DNA of 64,000 nt, from positions 372,001 through 436,000 of the forward strand of contig CANLDW010000001.1 in the NCBI GenBank assembly GCA_947489525.1, in the 5' to 3' direction. Below the pieces are notes generated by a model. The model worked only from the letters and a program-made list of their open reading frames with translations, was not told where the DNA came from and did no database searches. Source of the stretch: an uncultured Psychrobacter sp. Lineage in GTDB: Bacteria; Pseudomonadota; Gammaproteobacteria; Pseudomonadales; Moraxellaceae. Shown here one piece after another: positions 51,866 to 59,117 of the stretch (positions are counted from its first letter, which is position 1; the number at the start of each line of letters is the position of its first letter). Made by a program: the position numbers and the translations under genes.

Positions 51866-52720
51866 TCAAAACGGCAATACCGCCGCCAGTCCGGCATAAA
51901 TCGCCACTTCACTCAATTGCTGCGTTGCCCCTAACCCGTCACCCGTATAGCCTTGCAGACGTCTACGTAATAAACGGCGCATATAATCGGTGGCAATCAA
52001 ACCCAATAGCAAAGCCAAAACCCACTGCCAAATACTCATCTGACTGATAGTATTTGGGAATAAAACCAGCACTAAATTCATGCTCAATACTAGCCAGCCG
52101 CTAGCAATAATCCCTTGTTTTGGCGTCAATTGCTGCGCCATAGGTTTGGCTTTGGCGTGTTCAATCTCGCCGCCATAAGGCAATAACGCAATCAGGCTAA
52201 TACAAAGCAGGCGTGAGGCAGTATGACCAATGATTAAAGCCACAATAGCTACAAATAAGGGCATGCTCGTGAGTAGACTTATTTTAATCAGTAGCGCGGA
52301 GACCAAACCTAAAACCCCATAAGTCCCGAGGCGCGAATCTTTCATAATGGTAAGCGTACGCTCGCGGGTCAGACCACCGCCCAGTCCATCGCAAGTATCG
52401 GCAAGACCGTCTTCGTGAAAAGCGCCTGTCAATTTAATACCAAAAGCCGTGCTCATCACCGCGCCCACAAGCGGCGTAAAAAAGCTACTGGTTAGCCAAA
52501 ATACGCCCGCACATAATAGCCCAATGAGCAGTCCTACCGCTGGAAAATGGCGACTACTTTGGTGTAGCCAGTCCGGCTCATAATGACGAAACTTTGGTAC
52601 CGGCAGCCGTGTTAAAAACTGGGTGGCGACTAATAGTAATGTCCATTCATGTTTAATCGCTTTGAGCAGTGGCTTAGAGGTTTGCAAGTTTGAAGCGTTT
52701 TTATTGGGCATATCTGGCAT
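51866..52720 (-). CDS. cobS: Adenosylcobinamide-GDP ribazoletransferase (cobalamin synthase)
   Basis: CobS joins adenosylcobinamide-GDP and alpha-ribazole at the inner membrane. The 284-aa polytopic protein has the family hallmarks TQFLTRLPVPKFRHYEPDWL near the N-terminus and TGAFHEDGLADTCDGLGGG, followed by the metal-site region RERTLTIMKDSRLGTYGVLGL. The ATG at 52720 overlaps the cobT stop (TGATG), so the two are translationally coupled. The sequence ends in a short hydrophobic tail, YAGLAAVLPF. Confidence 0.95.
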   Translation of the reverse strand: MPDMPNKNASNLQTSKPLLKAIKHEWTLLLVATQFLTRLPVPKFRHYEPDWLHQSSRHFPAVGLLIGLLCAGVFWLTSSFFTPLVGAVMSTAFGIKLTGAFHEDGLADTCDGLGGGLTRERTLTIMKDSRLGTYGVLGLVSALLIKISLLTSMPLFVAIVALIIGHTASRLLCISLIALLPYGGEIEHAKAKPMAQQLTPKQGIIASGWLVLSMNLVLVLFPNTISQMSIWQWVLALLLGLIATDYMRRLLRRRLQGYTGDGLGATQQLSEVAIYAGLAAVLPF

Positions 52721-53763
52721 CAACTACCCTTTTCGCTAATGCCCGCATCACTAAAGCTTGCCATCTCATTGATAATAGCGCAGGCCGATTGCAAGATAGG
52801 ATACGCCAGCGCCGCCCCGCTACCCTCGCCCAAACGCATACCCATGTTCAGTAACGGCTTGGCATCTAACAATTTTAGCAACTTGGCGTGTCCCGGCTCG
52901 GCGGAATGATGCGCAAATACCGCGTACTGCACTACGCCCGGCGCTAAACGCTCGGCAACGAGTAAAGCCACACTGGCAATAAAACCATCGATGAGTAGGA
53001 TACGTCTATCACTCGCCGCTTGTATAAATGCCCCTGCCATCATGGCAATCTCAAGCCCGCCCAAAGCCGCTAAGGCCTCAAATGGTGATTTGGCATCACT
53101 ATGAAACTCTAGTACTTGAGTCAAAATGTTTTCTTTATGCTTTAATCCTGCCTCATCAAGACCAGTGCCGCGCCCAATACAATCAGCGATAGGTAAATCG
53201 CCCAAACGCGCTAGCAAAAGACTGGCCGCTGAAGTATTCCCAATGCCCATCTCGCCCACGATAAATAAATTACCTGTCAGCGCCCCAGCCACTTTCATAC
53301 CGTTATTAAGGGCAAGTAAGCACTCCTCATCCGTCATCGCAGGTTCAGTTAGCGCGTCACGGCTACCTTGGCGGACTTTATACTGGCTGATTAAGTCTGC
53401 ATGATCCTCAAAGTCGGAGACCACGCCCGCATCAACGACTTTTAGCTCAATATTATGCTGACGTGACAGTACGTTAATCGCCGCGCCGCTATTCAAAAAG
53501 TTGAGCACCATTTGCGCGGTAACTGCACTTGGGAACGCTGAAACACCATGCTTGGTGAGGCCGTGATCAGCGGCAAACACACGGATCTGCGGCTGCTCGA
53601 TATAGGGAGCCGTCGTGCCTTGAATCATACCTATCTGCAAGCCCAATGACTCTAAACGTCCAAGCGCTCCAAGCGGTTTAGTCTTGGTATCGATGATATG
53701 TTGCAGCTGCTCGCGTAAATCGTGATTCTCTATATTGGCAATCGAAGGCGCGGTAAAGGTCAT
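52720..53763 (-). CDS. cobT: Nicotinate-nucleotide--dimethylbenzimidazole phosphoribosyltransferase
   Basis: CobT makes alpha-ribazole phosphate from 5,6-dimethylbenzimidazole and nicotinate mononucleotide. The 347-aa protein shows KPLGALGRLESLGLQIGMIQ, VFAADHGLTKHGVSAFPSAVT, the glycine-rich GEMGIGNTSAAS and the C-terminal LNMGMRLGEGSGAALA, all conserved in the family. It is first in cobT-cobS-cobC. No B12 riboswitch was visible in the 126-bp gap upstream, and no cobU/cobP kinase lies in the cluster. Confidence 0.95.
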   Translation of the reverse strand: MTFTAPSIANIENHDLREQLQHIIDTKTKPLGALGRLESLGLQIGMIQGTTAPYIEQPQIRVFAADHGLTKHGVSAFPSAVTAQMVLNFLNSGAAINVLSRQHNIELKVVDAGVVSDFEDHADLISQYKVRQGSRDALTEPAMTDEECLLALNNGMKVAGALTGNLFIVGEMGIGNTSAASLLLARLGDLPIADCIGRGTGLDEAGLKHKENILTQVLEFHSDAKSPFEALAALGGLEIAMMAGAFIQAASDRRILLIDGFIASVALLVAERLAPGVVQYAVFAHHSAEPGHAKLLKLLDAKPLLNMGMRLGEGSGAALAYPILQSACAIINEMASFSDAGISEKGS

Positions 53764-53889
53764 TGAAGAATAGTCCTAATCTTAAAATTAAACTGGCGTC
53801 TATGGTAGCAGATGATAAGACTGTAGCAGTACTAACATTACAGATAGACTCTACTTTTCTAATCTTTTACTTTTGATAAAACTTAACCT

Positions 53890-54228
53890 TTATATCTCAA
53901 CCAATCCTACTCGTAGACCAAAGGGGCGAAATACTTGATTGAGCGTATCTACGCTATAATTACCCTTATCATTCTCTATATCGGATAAAGTTTTGCGGGA
54001 AACTTTAACCAACCGGGCAAACTGTTCTTGCTTAACCCCTAACACTTGCACACGTAATCTCTTTAATGCTGCACCTTGGGTTAATTCACCTGCAAATATA
54101 CCCTTAACAATTTTGTCTTTAGCCTGCGTTCGGGACAAATGACCTAGCATCGGAGGGTTTTTAGAAGCGCGTTGTCGAGGGCTTTTAGTCAAAAAATTTT
54201 CATCTTCAACATTTTTATCATCAATCAT
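53890..54228 (-). CDS. hipB: HipB-like antitoxin (HTH)
   Basis: This is a 112-aa Cro/CI-type DNA-binding protein. After a basic N-terminus of about 55 residues is the helix-turn-helix LGVKQEQFARLVKVSRKTLSDIENDKGNYSVDTLNQVFRPFG. The HipB-typical C-terminal strand GLRVGLVEI follows. Its start is 12 bp after the hipA stop with a strong AAAGGAG site. This antitoxin-last order is opposite to hipBA of E. coli. It most likely represses the operon and neutralises the kinase. Confidence 0.85.
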   Translation of the reverse strand: MIDDKNVEDENFLTKSPRQRASKNPPMLGHLSRTQAKDKIVKGIFAGELTQGAALKRLRVQVLGVKQEQFARLVKVSRKTLSDIENDKGNYSVDTLNQVFRPFGLRVGLVEI

Positions 54229-54240
54229 AACCCTACTCCT

Positions 54241-55593
54241 TTATAACAAACGCCATTCTTTTAACTTATCAGATAAAAAGTTAAAACCTATACTTGGATG
54301 CTCTAAGATTTGTTTAGGCACCCCTCTATCAGCTAAACGTGATTTCAAGTTTAGTAATTTGTTTGCCGTAATATTAAGCTCATTGAGTAAAATTTCAGGC
54401 GCTATTAAGTCGGATAGCCGTTCAGCTATTAAGTCAAAACGGTAGCGACCACCCGATTCTAATTTTTGCGTGTCACCGTGCTCACTTTTCCACTTTATAG
54501 TACGCACTACCCCTTCAGCGTCTGCCCTCATCGGAGCAAAATCATAAATAGGAGCAAGCCAAATACCTCGCTCATCGCGCATAAAGGCAGTATTGCGACC
54601 ATGATTGTCTGAATTGCCAAAAGCAATATTTAATAAGTCACGTTGAACCCATTCTAATACAAACGCTTGCTTATCAAAGTCATAACCTTCTGCTACCATA
54701 TTGGAAGCTTCAATAAGCTTAATGAGGTCGCGTATAGTGGTTTCATGATTTAGATACGCGCCTGCTCCTTTTTTGAGCATACTGTATACGGATTCCATAG
54801 CCAATCGCTGAGTAGTCTCTGACACTTTGTCCACGACAATATCAAAGCGAGGTAACCAAAGCGAAGGATAGCGCCTGCCTTCAACTAGTCTCATACCATC
54901 AGTATCAATGGTGTTAAAGCCCATAGCATTCAGCTCATGATAATAGTGAAATTCTGCTCGCAATATATCGCAGTCGATACTAGAGCGCTTACCTCGTGGA
55001 TACTTTACTAAATAATACTTATCGTCACTATCAGCCAATTGTTGATTATCAATCCAAATCGCCTTATCGTTATGCCAACGTAAAAGTAATTTAGGCGCCT
55101 CCCCTCCTGCACCCGTTGCTCCTCCTGCCATGGCTCCTTGTTCACTCGCATATTCCAAAAAATCTATGTCACGGTTTATAATATCTTCAAGGCTAAAGTG
55201 ACGGACTTGCTCATACTCTAATTTTGGTACGGCTTCTTTGATACGCAGATGTCCAACAGGAGCAATGGTTGCATGTTTTAATAGCTCATAATTCTGCTCA
55301 GCTTTAGATAGACGTGATATATCAAGCCGCTGCATCCAATAGTTACGACTAGCCCCAGCAGGAATGACATCATCTAAAATAGGCAGCCAATGCTCATAGA
55401 TACTCTCAGCAAAAAGCTCAACAGGATAATTTATAGAAATAGCAAAATAATTATCGGCTAAGAAGTGTTTAAAATTATAACTATCAAGATAAGTTAATAA
55501 CGTAATCTGCTTTTTATCATTAAAATCCAGCTTAGCAATATTTACCCAGTGGTTATTTATAAAAGCTTGGACAGTAAGAGGTATGACATCCAT
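54241..55593 (-). CDS. hipA: HipA-family serine/threonine kinase toxin
   Basis: This is a 450-aa HipA-type kinase, the toxin of a type II toxin-antitoxin pair; classical HipA phosphorylates glutamyl-tRNA synthetase. The N-terminal HipA subdomain is followed by a glycine-rich loop GAMAGGATGAGGEAPKLLLR (residues about 154-173) and the ATP-binding lysine in YYLVKYP. The catalytic NSDNHGRNTAFM and the metal-binding LAPIYDFAPM are intact, so it should be active. The Gly/Ala-rich loop differs from E. coli HipA. The gene comes before its antitoxin and diverges from the glycerate kinase gene. Confidence 0.87.
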   Translation of the reverse strand: MDVIPLTVQAFINNHWVNIAKLDFNDKKQITLLTYLDSYNFKHFLADNYFAISINYPVELFAESIYEHWLPILDDVIPAGASRNYWMQRLDISRLSKAEQNYELLKHATIAPVGHLRIKEAVPKLEYEQVRHFSLEDIINRDIDFLEYASEQGAMAGGATGAGGEAPKLLLRWHNDKAIWIDNQQLADSDDKYYLVKYPRGKRSSIDCDILRAEFHYYHELNAMGFNTIDTDGMRLVEGRRYPSLWLPRFDIVVDKVSETTQRLAMESVYSMLKKGAGAYLNHETTIRDLIKLIEASNMVAEGYDFDKQAFVLEWVQRDLLNIAFGNSDNHGRNTAFMRDERGIWLAPIYDFAPMRADAEGVVRTIKWKSEHGDTQKLESGGRYRFDLIAERLSDLIAPEILLNELNITANKLLNLKSRLADRGVPKQILEHPSIGFNFLSDKLKEWRLL

Positions 55594-55661
55594 TCTTGTA
55601 ACTCTTTATGTATAATATATCACTCACTATAGCAATAATGGCTTGTCAATAAAACTTATAT

Positions 55662-55696
55662 TACTCATTAATTTCTGATTCTTAATTTATTGAGTA
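55662..55696. promoter_or_regulatory. Candidate operator between hipA and the glycerate kinase gene
   Basis: TACTCA (55662-55667) and TGAGTA (55691-55696) are inverted half-sites 23 bp apart, with further partial symmetry (TAATT/AATTTA) inside. The position upstream of hipA suits HipB autorepression, but the sequence is not the E. coli HipB operator. Confidence 0.3.
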
Positions 55697-55737
55697 GTAT
55701 ATTACACTTTTAAAATCTCTCTATAGAAGAGCATCCT

Positions 55738-56922
55738 ATGAAAATCCTCATCGCCCCCGACTCCTTTAAAGAAAGCCTAGCCGCTATCGAGGTGTGCCGC
55801 GCGATAAAGTCAGGATTTAGCAAAATATTCCCTAATGCCGACTATACCTTATTACCTATGGCAGATGGCGGCGAGGGCACTTCAGACGTATTGTCTTATG
55901 CGCTTGGGGGACGCTGGAAAGAAGTAGCCGTTCATGACCCACTGATGCAGCTTATCACGGCAAAATATTTATTACTCTCTGATGGCACTGCGGTGATTGA
56001 AATCGCGCAAGCTTGTGGTTTGCACCTGTTGACGAGTAGTGAAAGAAACCCTTTGGTTACTAGTAGCTATAGCGTGGGTGAGATGATTGCAGACGCATTA
56101 AACGAAGGCGCTACACGTATTATTATCGGGCTTGGCGGTAGTGCTACCAACGATGCCGGCCTCGGCATGCTGATGGCGCTTGGCATGAATTTTTATGATT
56201 ATGATGGCAACTCTTTGGCGCAAGGTGGTCTGCAGCTTGCCCGCCTGCAACGAATAGATGATACGAAATTCAATCCAAAGTTTTTAGATACGGTTTTTGA
56301 GGTCGCCTGCGATGTGACCAACCCCTTGTGCGGTGAGTTTGGTGCCAGTTATGTCTTTGGCCCACAAAAAGGCGCTAATTTGCAGCAAGTGAAGCTATTA
56401 GACAATGCCTTAAATAACTTTGCAATGATAAGTCATAAGCAAGGCGACAAGGATTATCAGAACATAAAAGGCGCAGGCGCGGCAGGAGGTCTTGGCTTTG
56501 CCTTGATGAGGTTTTGTAACGCTAAGCTGCAATCCGGGTTTGCTACCGTCGCCAAAGCAGTTAATTTATATGAGCATATTGCCAGTGCTGATTTAATCAT
56601 TACTGGAGAGGGTATGCTTGATGCGCAAACGTCAATGGGCAAAGTTGCAGGCGGTATTAGTAAGCTGGCACGCGCAAACGGCAAGCCAGTTATCGCCATT
56701 TGCGGTGCAGTGAATCAACCAAAAAGTAAGCATAATTTAAAAACCACCCAACCCAAAGCCTTTAATGTGGTCATGCCGAGTATTCAAAAGCTGGACCCTA
56801 TCGATGAGGTCTTAAAAAACGGCTACGAGAATATCGAAACCACCACGATGAATATCGCAGCGGCTATGCGCTTGGGGCAAGATATAAAAAAAGATACGCC
56901 AGACTCTAGCGTACCTTCTTAA
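55738..56922 (+). CDS. glxK: Glycerate kinase (GarK/GlxK family)
   Basis: This 394-aa kinase phosphorylates D-glycerate, feeding glyoxylate or glycerate carbon into glycolysis. The family start MKILIAPDSFKESLAA, then LPMADGGEGTSDVL, the GLGGSATNDAGLGMLMALG loop and PQKGAN are all conserved, as is the C-terminal ITGEGMLDAQTSMGKVAGGI. It diverges from hipA. No tartronate-semialdehyde reductase or glyoxylate carboligase gene lies nearby, so the pathway context is not seen. The GarK/GlxK choice of symbol is by family only. Confidence 0.9.
   Translation: MKILIAPDSFKESLAAIEVCRAIKSGFSKIFPNADYTLLPMADGGEGTSDVLSYALGGRWKEVAVHDPLMQLITAKYLLLSDGTAVIEIAQACGLHLLTSSERNPLVTSSYSVGEMIADALNEGATRIIIGLGGSATNDAGLGMLMALGMNFYDYDGNSLAQGGLQLARLQRIDDTKFNPKFLDTVFEVACDVTNPLCGEFGASYVFGPQKGANLQQVKLLDNALNNFAMISHKQGDKDYQNIKGAGAAGGLGFALMRFCNAKLQSGFATVAKAVNLYEHIASADLIITGEGMLDAQTSMGKVAGGISKLARANGKPVIAICGAVNQPKSKHNLKTTQPKAFNVVMPSIQKLDPIDEVLKNGYENIETTTMNIAAAMRLGQDIKKDTPDSSVPS
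56891..56920. terminator. Possible weak shared terminator
   Basis: AAGATACGC / GCGTACCTT with one mismatch overlaps the end of the glycerate kinase gene, with an A-tract before it and TTCTT after it. It lies between convergent genes. Confidence 0.4.
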
Positions 56923-56954
56923 TAGTATAGTAGCAAAGCTCAAACTGCCAATCC

Positions 56955-57293
56955 CTACTCAGCTGCAATAGCAATGATCTCAACTAATAGCTCAGGACGC
57001 GCCAGCGCTGACTCACCACATGCACGCGCTGGCGGCTGCACCCCTTCAAACCATTTGTCCCAGACTTCATTCATCGCCGCAAAGTCTGACATCCTCTTAA
57101 TCCAAACCGTTGCCGATAGCAATTTTGATTTGTCGCTACCGACTTCTTGCAATAGACCTTCTATTTTTTCTAAACAAGTTAGCGTTTGCGCTTTAATGTC
57201 ATCCTCAGCATTACCGACTTGACCAGATAGATAAATCGTTTGGTTATGAATGACGATTTTACTCATACGCTGATTGCTGTGTAGTTTTTGCAT
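56955..57293 (-). CDS. RidA/YjgF-family protein
   Basis: This 112-aa member of the Rid family probably deaminates reactive enamine/imine intermediates or acts close to amino-acid catabolism. The start MQKLHSNQRMSKIVIHNQTIYLSGQVG and the segment EGVQPPARACGESALARPELLVEI, with the conserved arginine and the C-terminal Glu, match the family. It lies 74 bp after a FAD amino-acid oxidoreductase gene on the same strand. That pairing makes sense because such oxidases release imino acids. AAGGGAAG precedes the ATG. Confidence 0.88.
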   Translation of the reverse strand: MQKLHSNQRMSKIVIHNQTIYLSGQVGNAEDDIKAQTLTCLEKIEGLLQEVGSDKSKLLSATVWIKRMSDFAAMNEVWDKWFEGVQPPARACGESALARPELLVEIIAIAAE

Positions 57294-57367
57294 GGTACTT
57301 CCCTTTTAAATTTGAATACATTGATCTGTTTACTACGGTAATGTTTTTTAAAACCTGTAGGATTATG

Positions 57368-58648
57368 CTATTTAGAAAAACGCTGAGCATTAAAGGGCTC
57401 AACATCGACCGTTAACGGCTTATTATGTATCAGCTCCTCAATGAGACGCCCTGTGATGGGTCCGAGAGTAAAACCCTGATGACTGTGACCAAAGGCGAAC
57501 CATAAGTTATCGTGTTTATCAGCTGGACCAATAACAGGCTTCATATCGGGCATACAAGGGCGCGACCCTGCCCATGCCTCACTCTCAACCGCTTCATCAA
57601 GGGGGAGTATTTTGCGCGCCAGCTTGAGCACGGTCTTTAATTGTCCAAAGTTCTTTGGCGCATTCATGGTCGTCATCTCAGCGCCTGTGGTAATACGAAT
57701 GCCTTGCTGCATCGGCCCCATGACAAAGCCTTTATCCATATCAAACATACTGTGATGGATTGTGTTTTCTTTAGATAATTTAAAGTGCTGATGATAGCCG
57801 CGCATAGGGAACAGGGGTAGATCATAGCCCAGCGGCTTAATGAGATCATTGGACCAAGGCCCTGCTGCAATAACCAGTTTATCGCCATAAAAGGTAGCGC
57901 TATCTGTGACTATCTTCCAGCCTCCACTATTATTACTATCACTACCATCGCTATTTGTGGTCTCTTGTACGATCTCGTTAACCCGTGCTTCAATGATCGT
58001 TCCTTGTCGCGTCTGAAAACTTTTGGCATAAGCTTTGACTAAAGCGCTAGGGTTTGAGACTTGCCAAGAATTCAGCCAATGAATCGCACCCACAAAGCTA
58101 TCAAAATTAGCATTAGGCTCTAAGGCTCGTAATTCATCTATGCTCAACACTTGGTGTTCAACGCCTTGCTTACGATCCTCAATAGCAGTCTCAATCGCTT
58201 TTTTAAACGTCTCCTCAGAGCGATGCAGTTGCAGCCAGCCATCACGGGTGATGAGATGATCAGCACCTGAGGCTTCAATCATTACTTGATGCTCACGCGT
58301 ACAATGCGCAATCAGAGTCTGCCACTCTGACTCTATTTTTTTGACGGACGTCGGTGTTGAGTATTTCCAGTATTGTAGTAGCGCTTGATGATAACGCAGC
58401 AGCGCCGGTATACGGTAGCGAATATCAGTACCTTGATTCGGCAATACGCGTACCATCTCAGTGATTTGACGCGGGAAAGGATGGGTATGAACGGCCTCAC
58501 GTTGAATCAGTCCGGCGTTACCATACGAGGTTTCAGACCCAGGTAGGGTTTTATCAAGCAGTAGTACGTTAGAGCCATTATTTTGAAGATGCCAAGCAGC
58601 GGCAGTGCCTACCATACCAGCACCGATTACGATTACGTCGTAGCGCAT
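57368..58648 (-). CDS. FAD-dependent D-amino-acid dehydrogenase-like oxidoreductase
   Basis: This is a 426-aa DAO-family flavoprotein. The N-terminal FAD-binding fold is VIVIGAGMVGTAAAWHLQ with a following acidic end LLLDKTLPGSETSYGNAG. A long substrate domain follows. The C-terminal FAD contact region is AWAGSRPCMPDMKPVIGPA and ends in WFAFGHSHQGFTLGPITGRLIEE. It resembles DadA-like dehydrogenases rather than soluble oxidases, but the DadA-specific segment after ETSY is different, so the substrate is left open. AAGGA precedes the ATG. It is probably in an operon with the RidA-like gene downstream. Confidence 0.83.
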   Translation of the reverse strand: MRYDVIVIGAGMVGTAAAWHLQNNGSNVLLLDKTLPGSETSYGNAGLIQREAVHTHPFPRQITEMVRVLPNQGTDIRYRIPALLRYHQALLQYWKYSTPTSVKKIESEWQTLIAHCTREHQVMIEASGADHLITRDGWLQLHRSEETFKKAIETAIEDRKQGVEHQVLSIDELRALEPNANFDSFVGAIHWLNSWQVSNPSALVKAYAKSFQTRQGTIIEARVNEIVQETTNSDGSDSNNSGGWKIVTDSATFYGDKLVIAAGPWSNDLIKPLGYDLPLFPMRGYHQHFKLSKENTIHHSMFDMDKGFVMGPMQQGIRITTGAEMTTMNAPKNFGQLKTVLKLARKILPLDEAVESEAWAGSRPCMPDMKPVIGPADKHDNLWFAFGHSHQGFTLGPITGRLIEELIHNKPLTVDVEPFNAQRFSK

Positions 58649-59117
58649 AATACGTCCTTGTTCTATGATGATTCTTAACTTTGATGACAGCGCTCATAGT
58701 AACGCATCTTTGCAAGGTTTAGACGTATTTTAAAAAATTATTTTTGTTATCTAAAACTTTTAGTTATTTATCTATTAGCTCTCTCAAAGCTTTGATGATT
58801 TTTAGCTTTACGTGCTTACTTTAACTGTTATTTATTAGGCTTATGTGTATATAGTTAAGGGTATAGATATAGGGGGCAGTGGAGACTGTTCTACTTGTCT
58901 GTCAGTGATTTTTGATCCTATCTAAAATGGTACGATAAATAACAATATGATCAAAAATGGAATTATTTAAAAAAGTATTTTATGAGTCTATTTTAAACAA
59001 AGCATTGACCCACCAGCTATAGTTGGTATTTTACTACTGATTAGCGAGGTTGAGGTCGTTAATGGATGGGCTAAAATGAATGGGCATTAAGGGTTAAAAC
59101 GAAACACTAAAAAGCAC
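58649..59117. other. Intergenic region upstream of the amino-acid oxidoreductase
   Basis: This is 469 bp with no credible gene. A perfect 10-bp inverted repeat ATTTTTGATC (58908-58917) / GATCAAAAAT (58949-58958) with a 31-bp spacer could be a pair of half-sites. Otherwise it is AT-rich sequence. Confidence 0.6.

Noticed and set aside
53764-53889. Cobalamin riboswitch upstream of cobT
   Set aside because: The gap is only 126 bp and shows none of the expected conserved B12-box sequence or nested helices.
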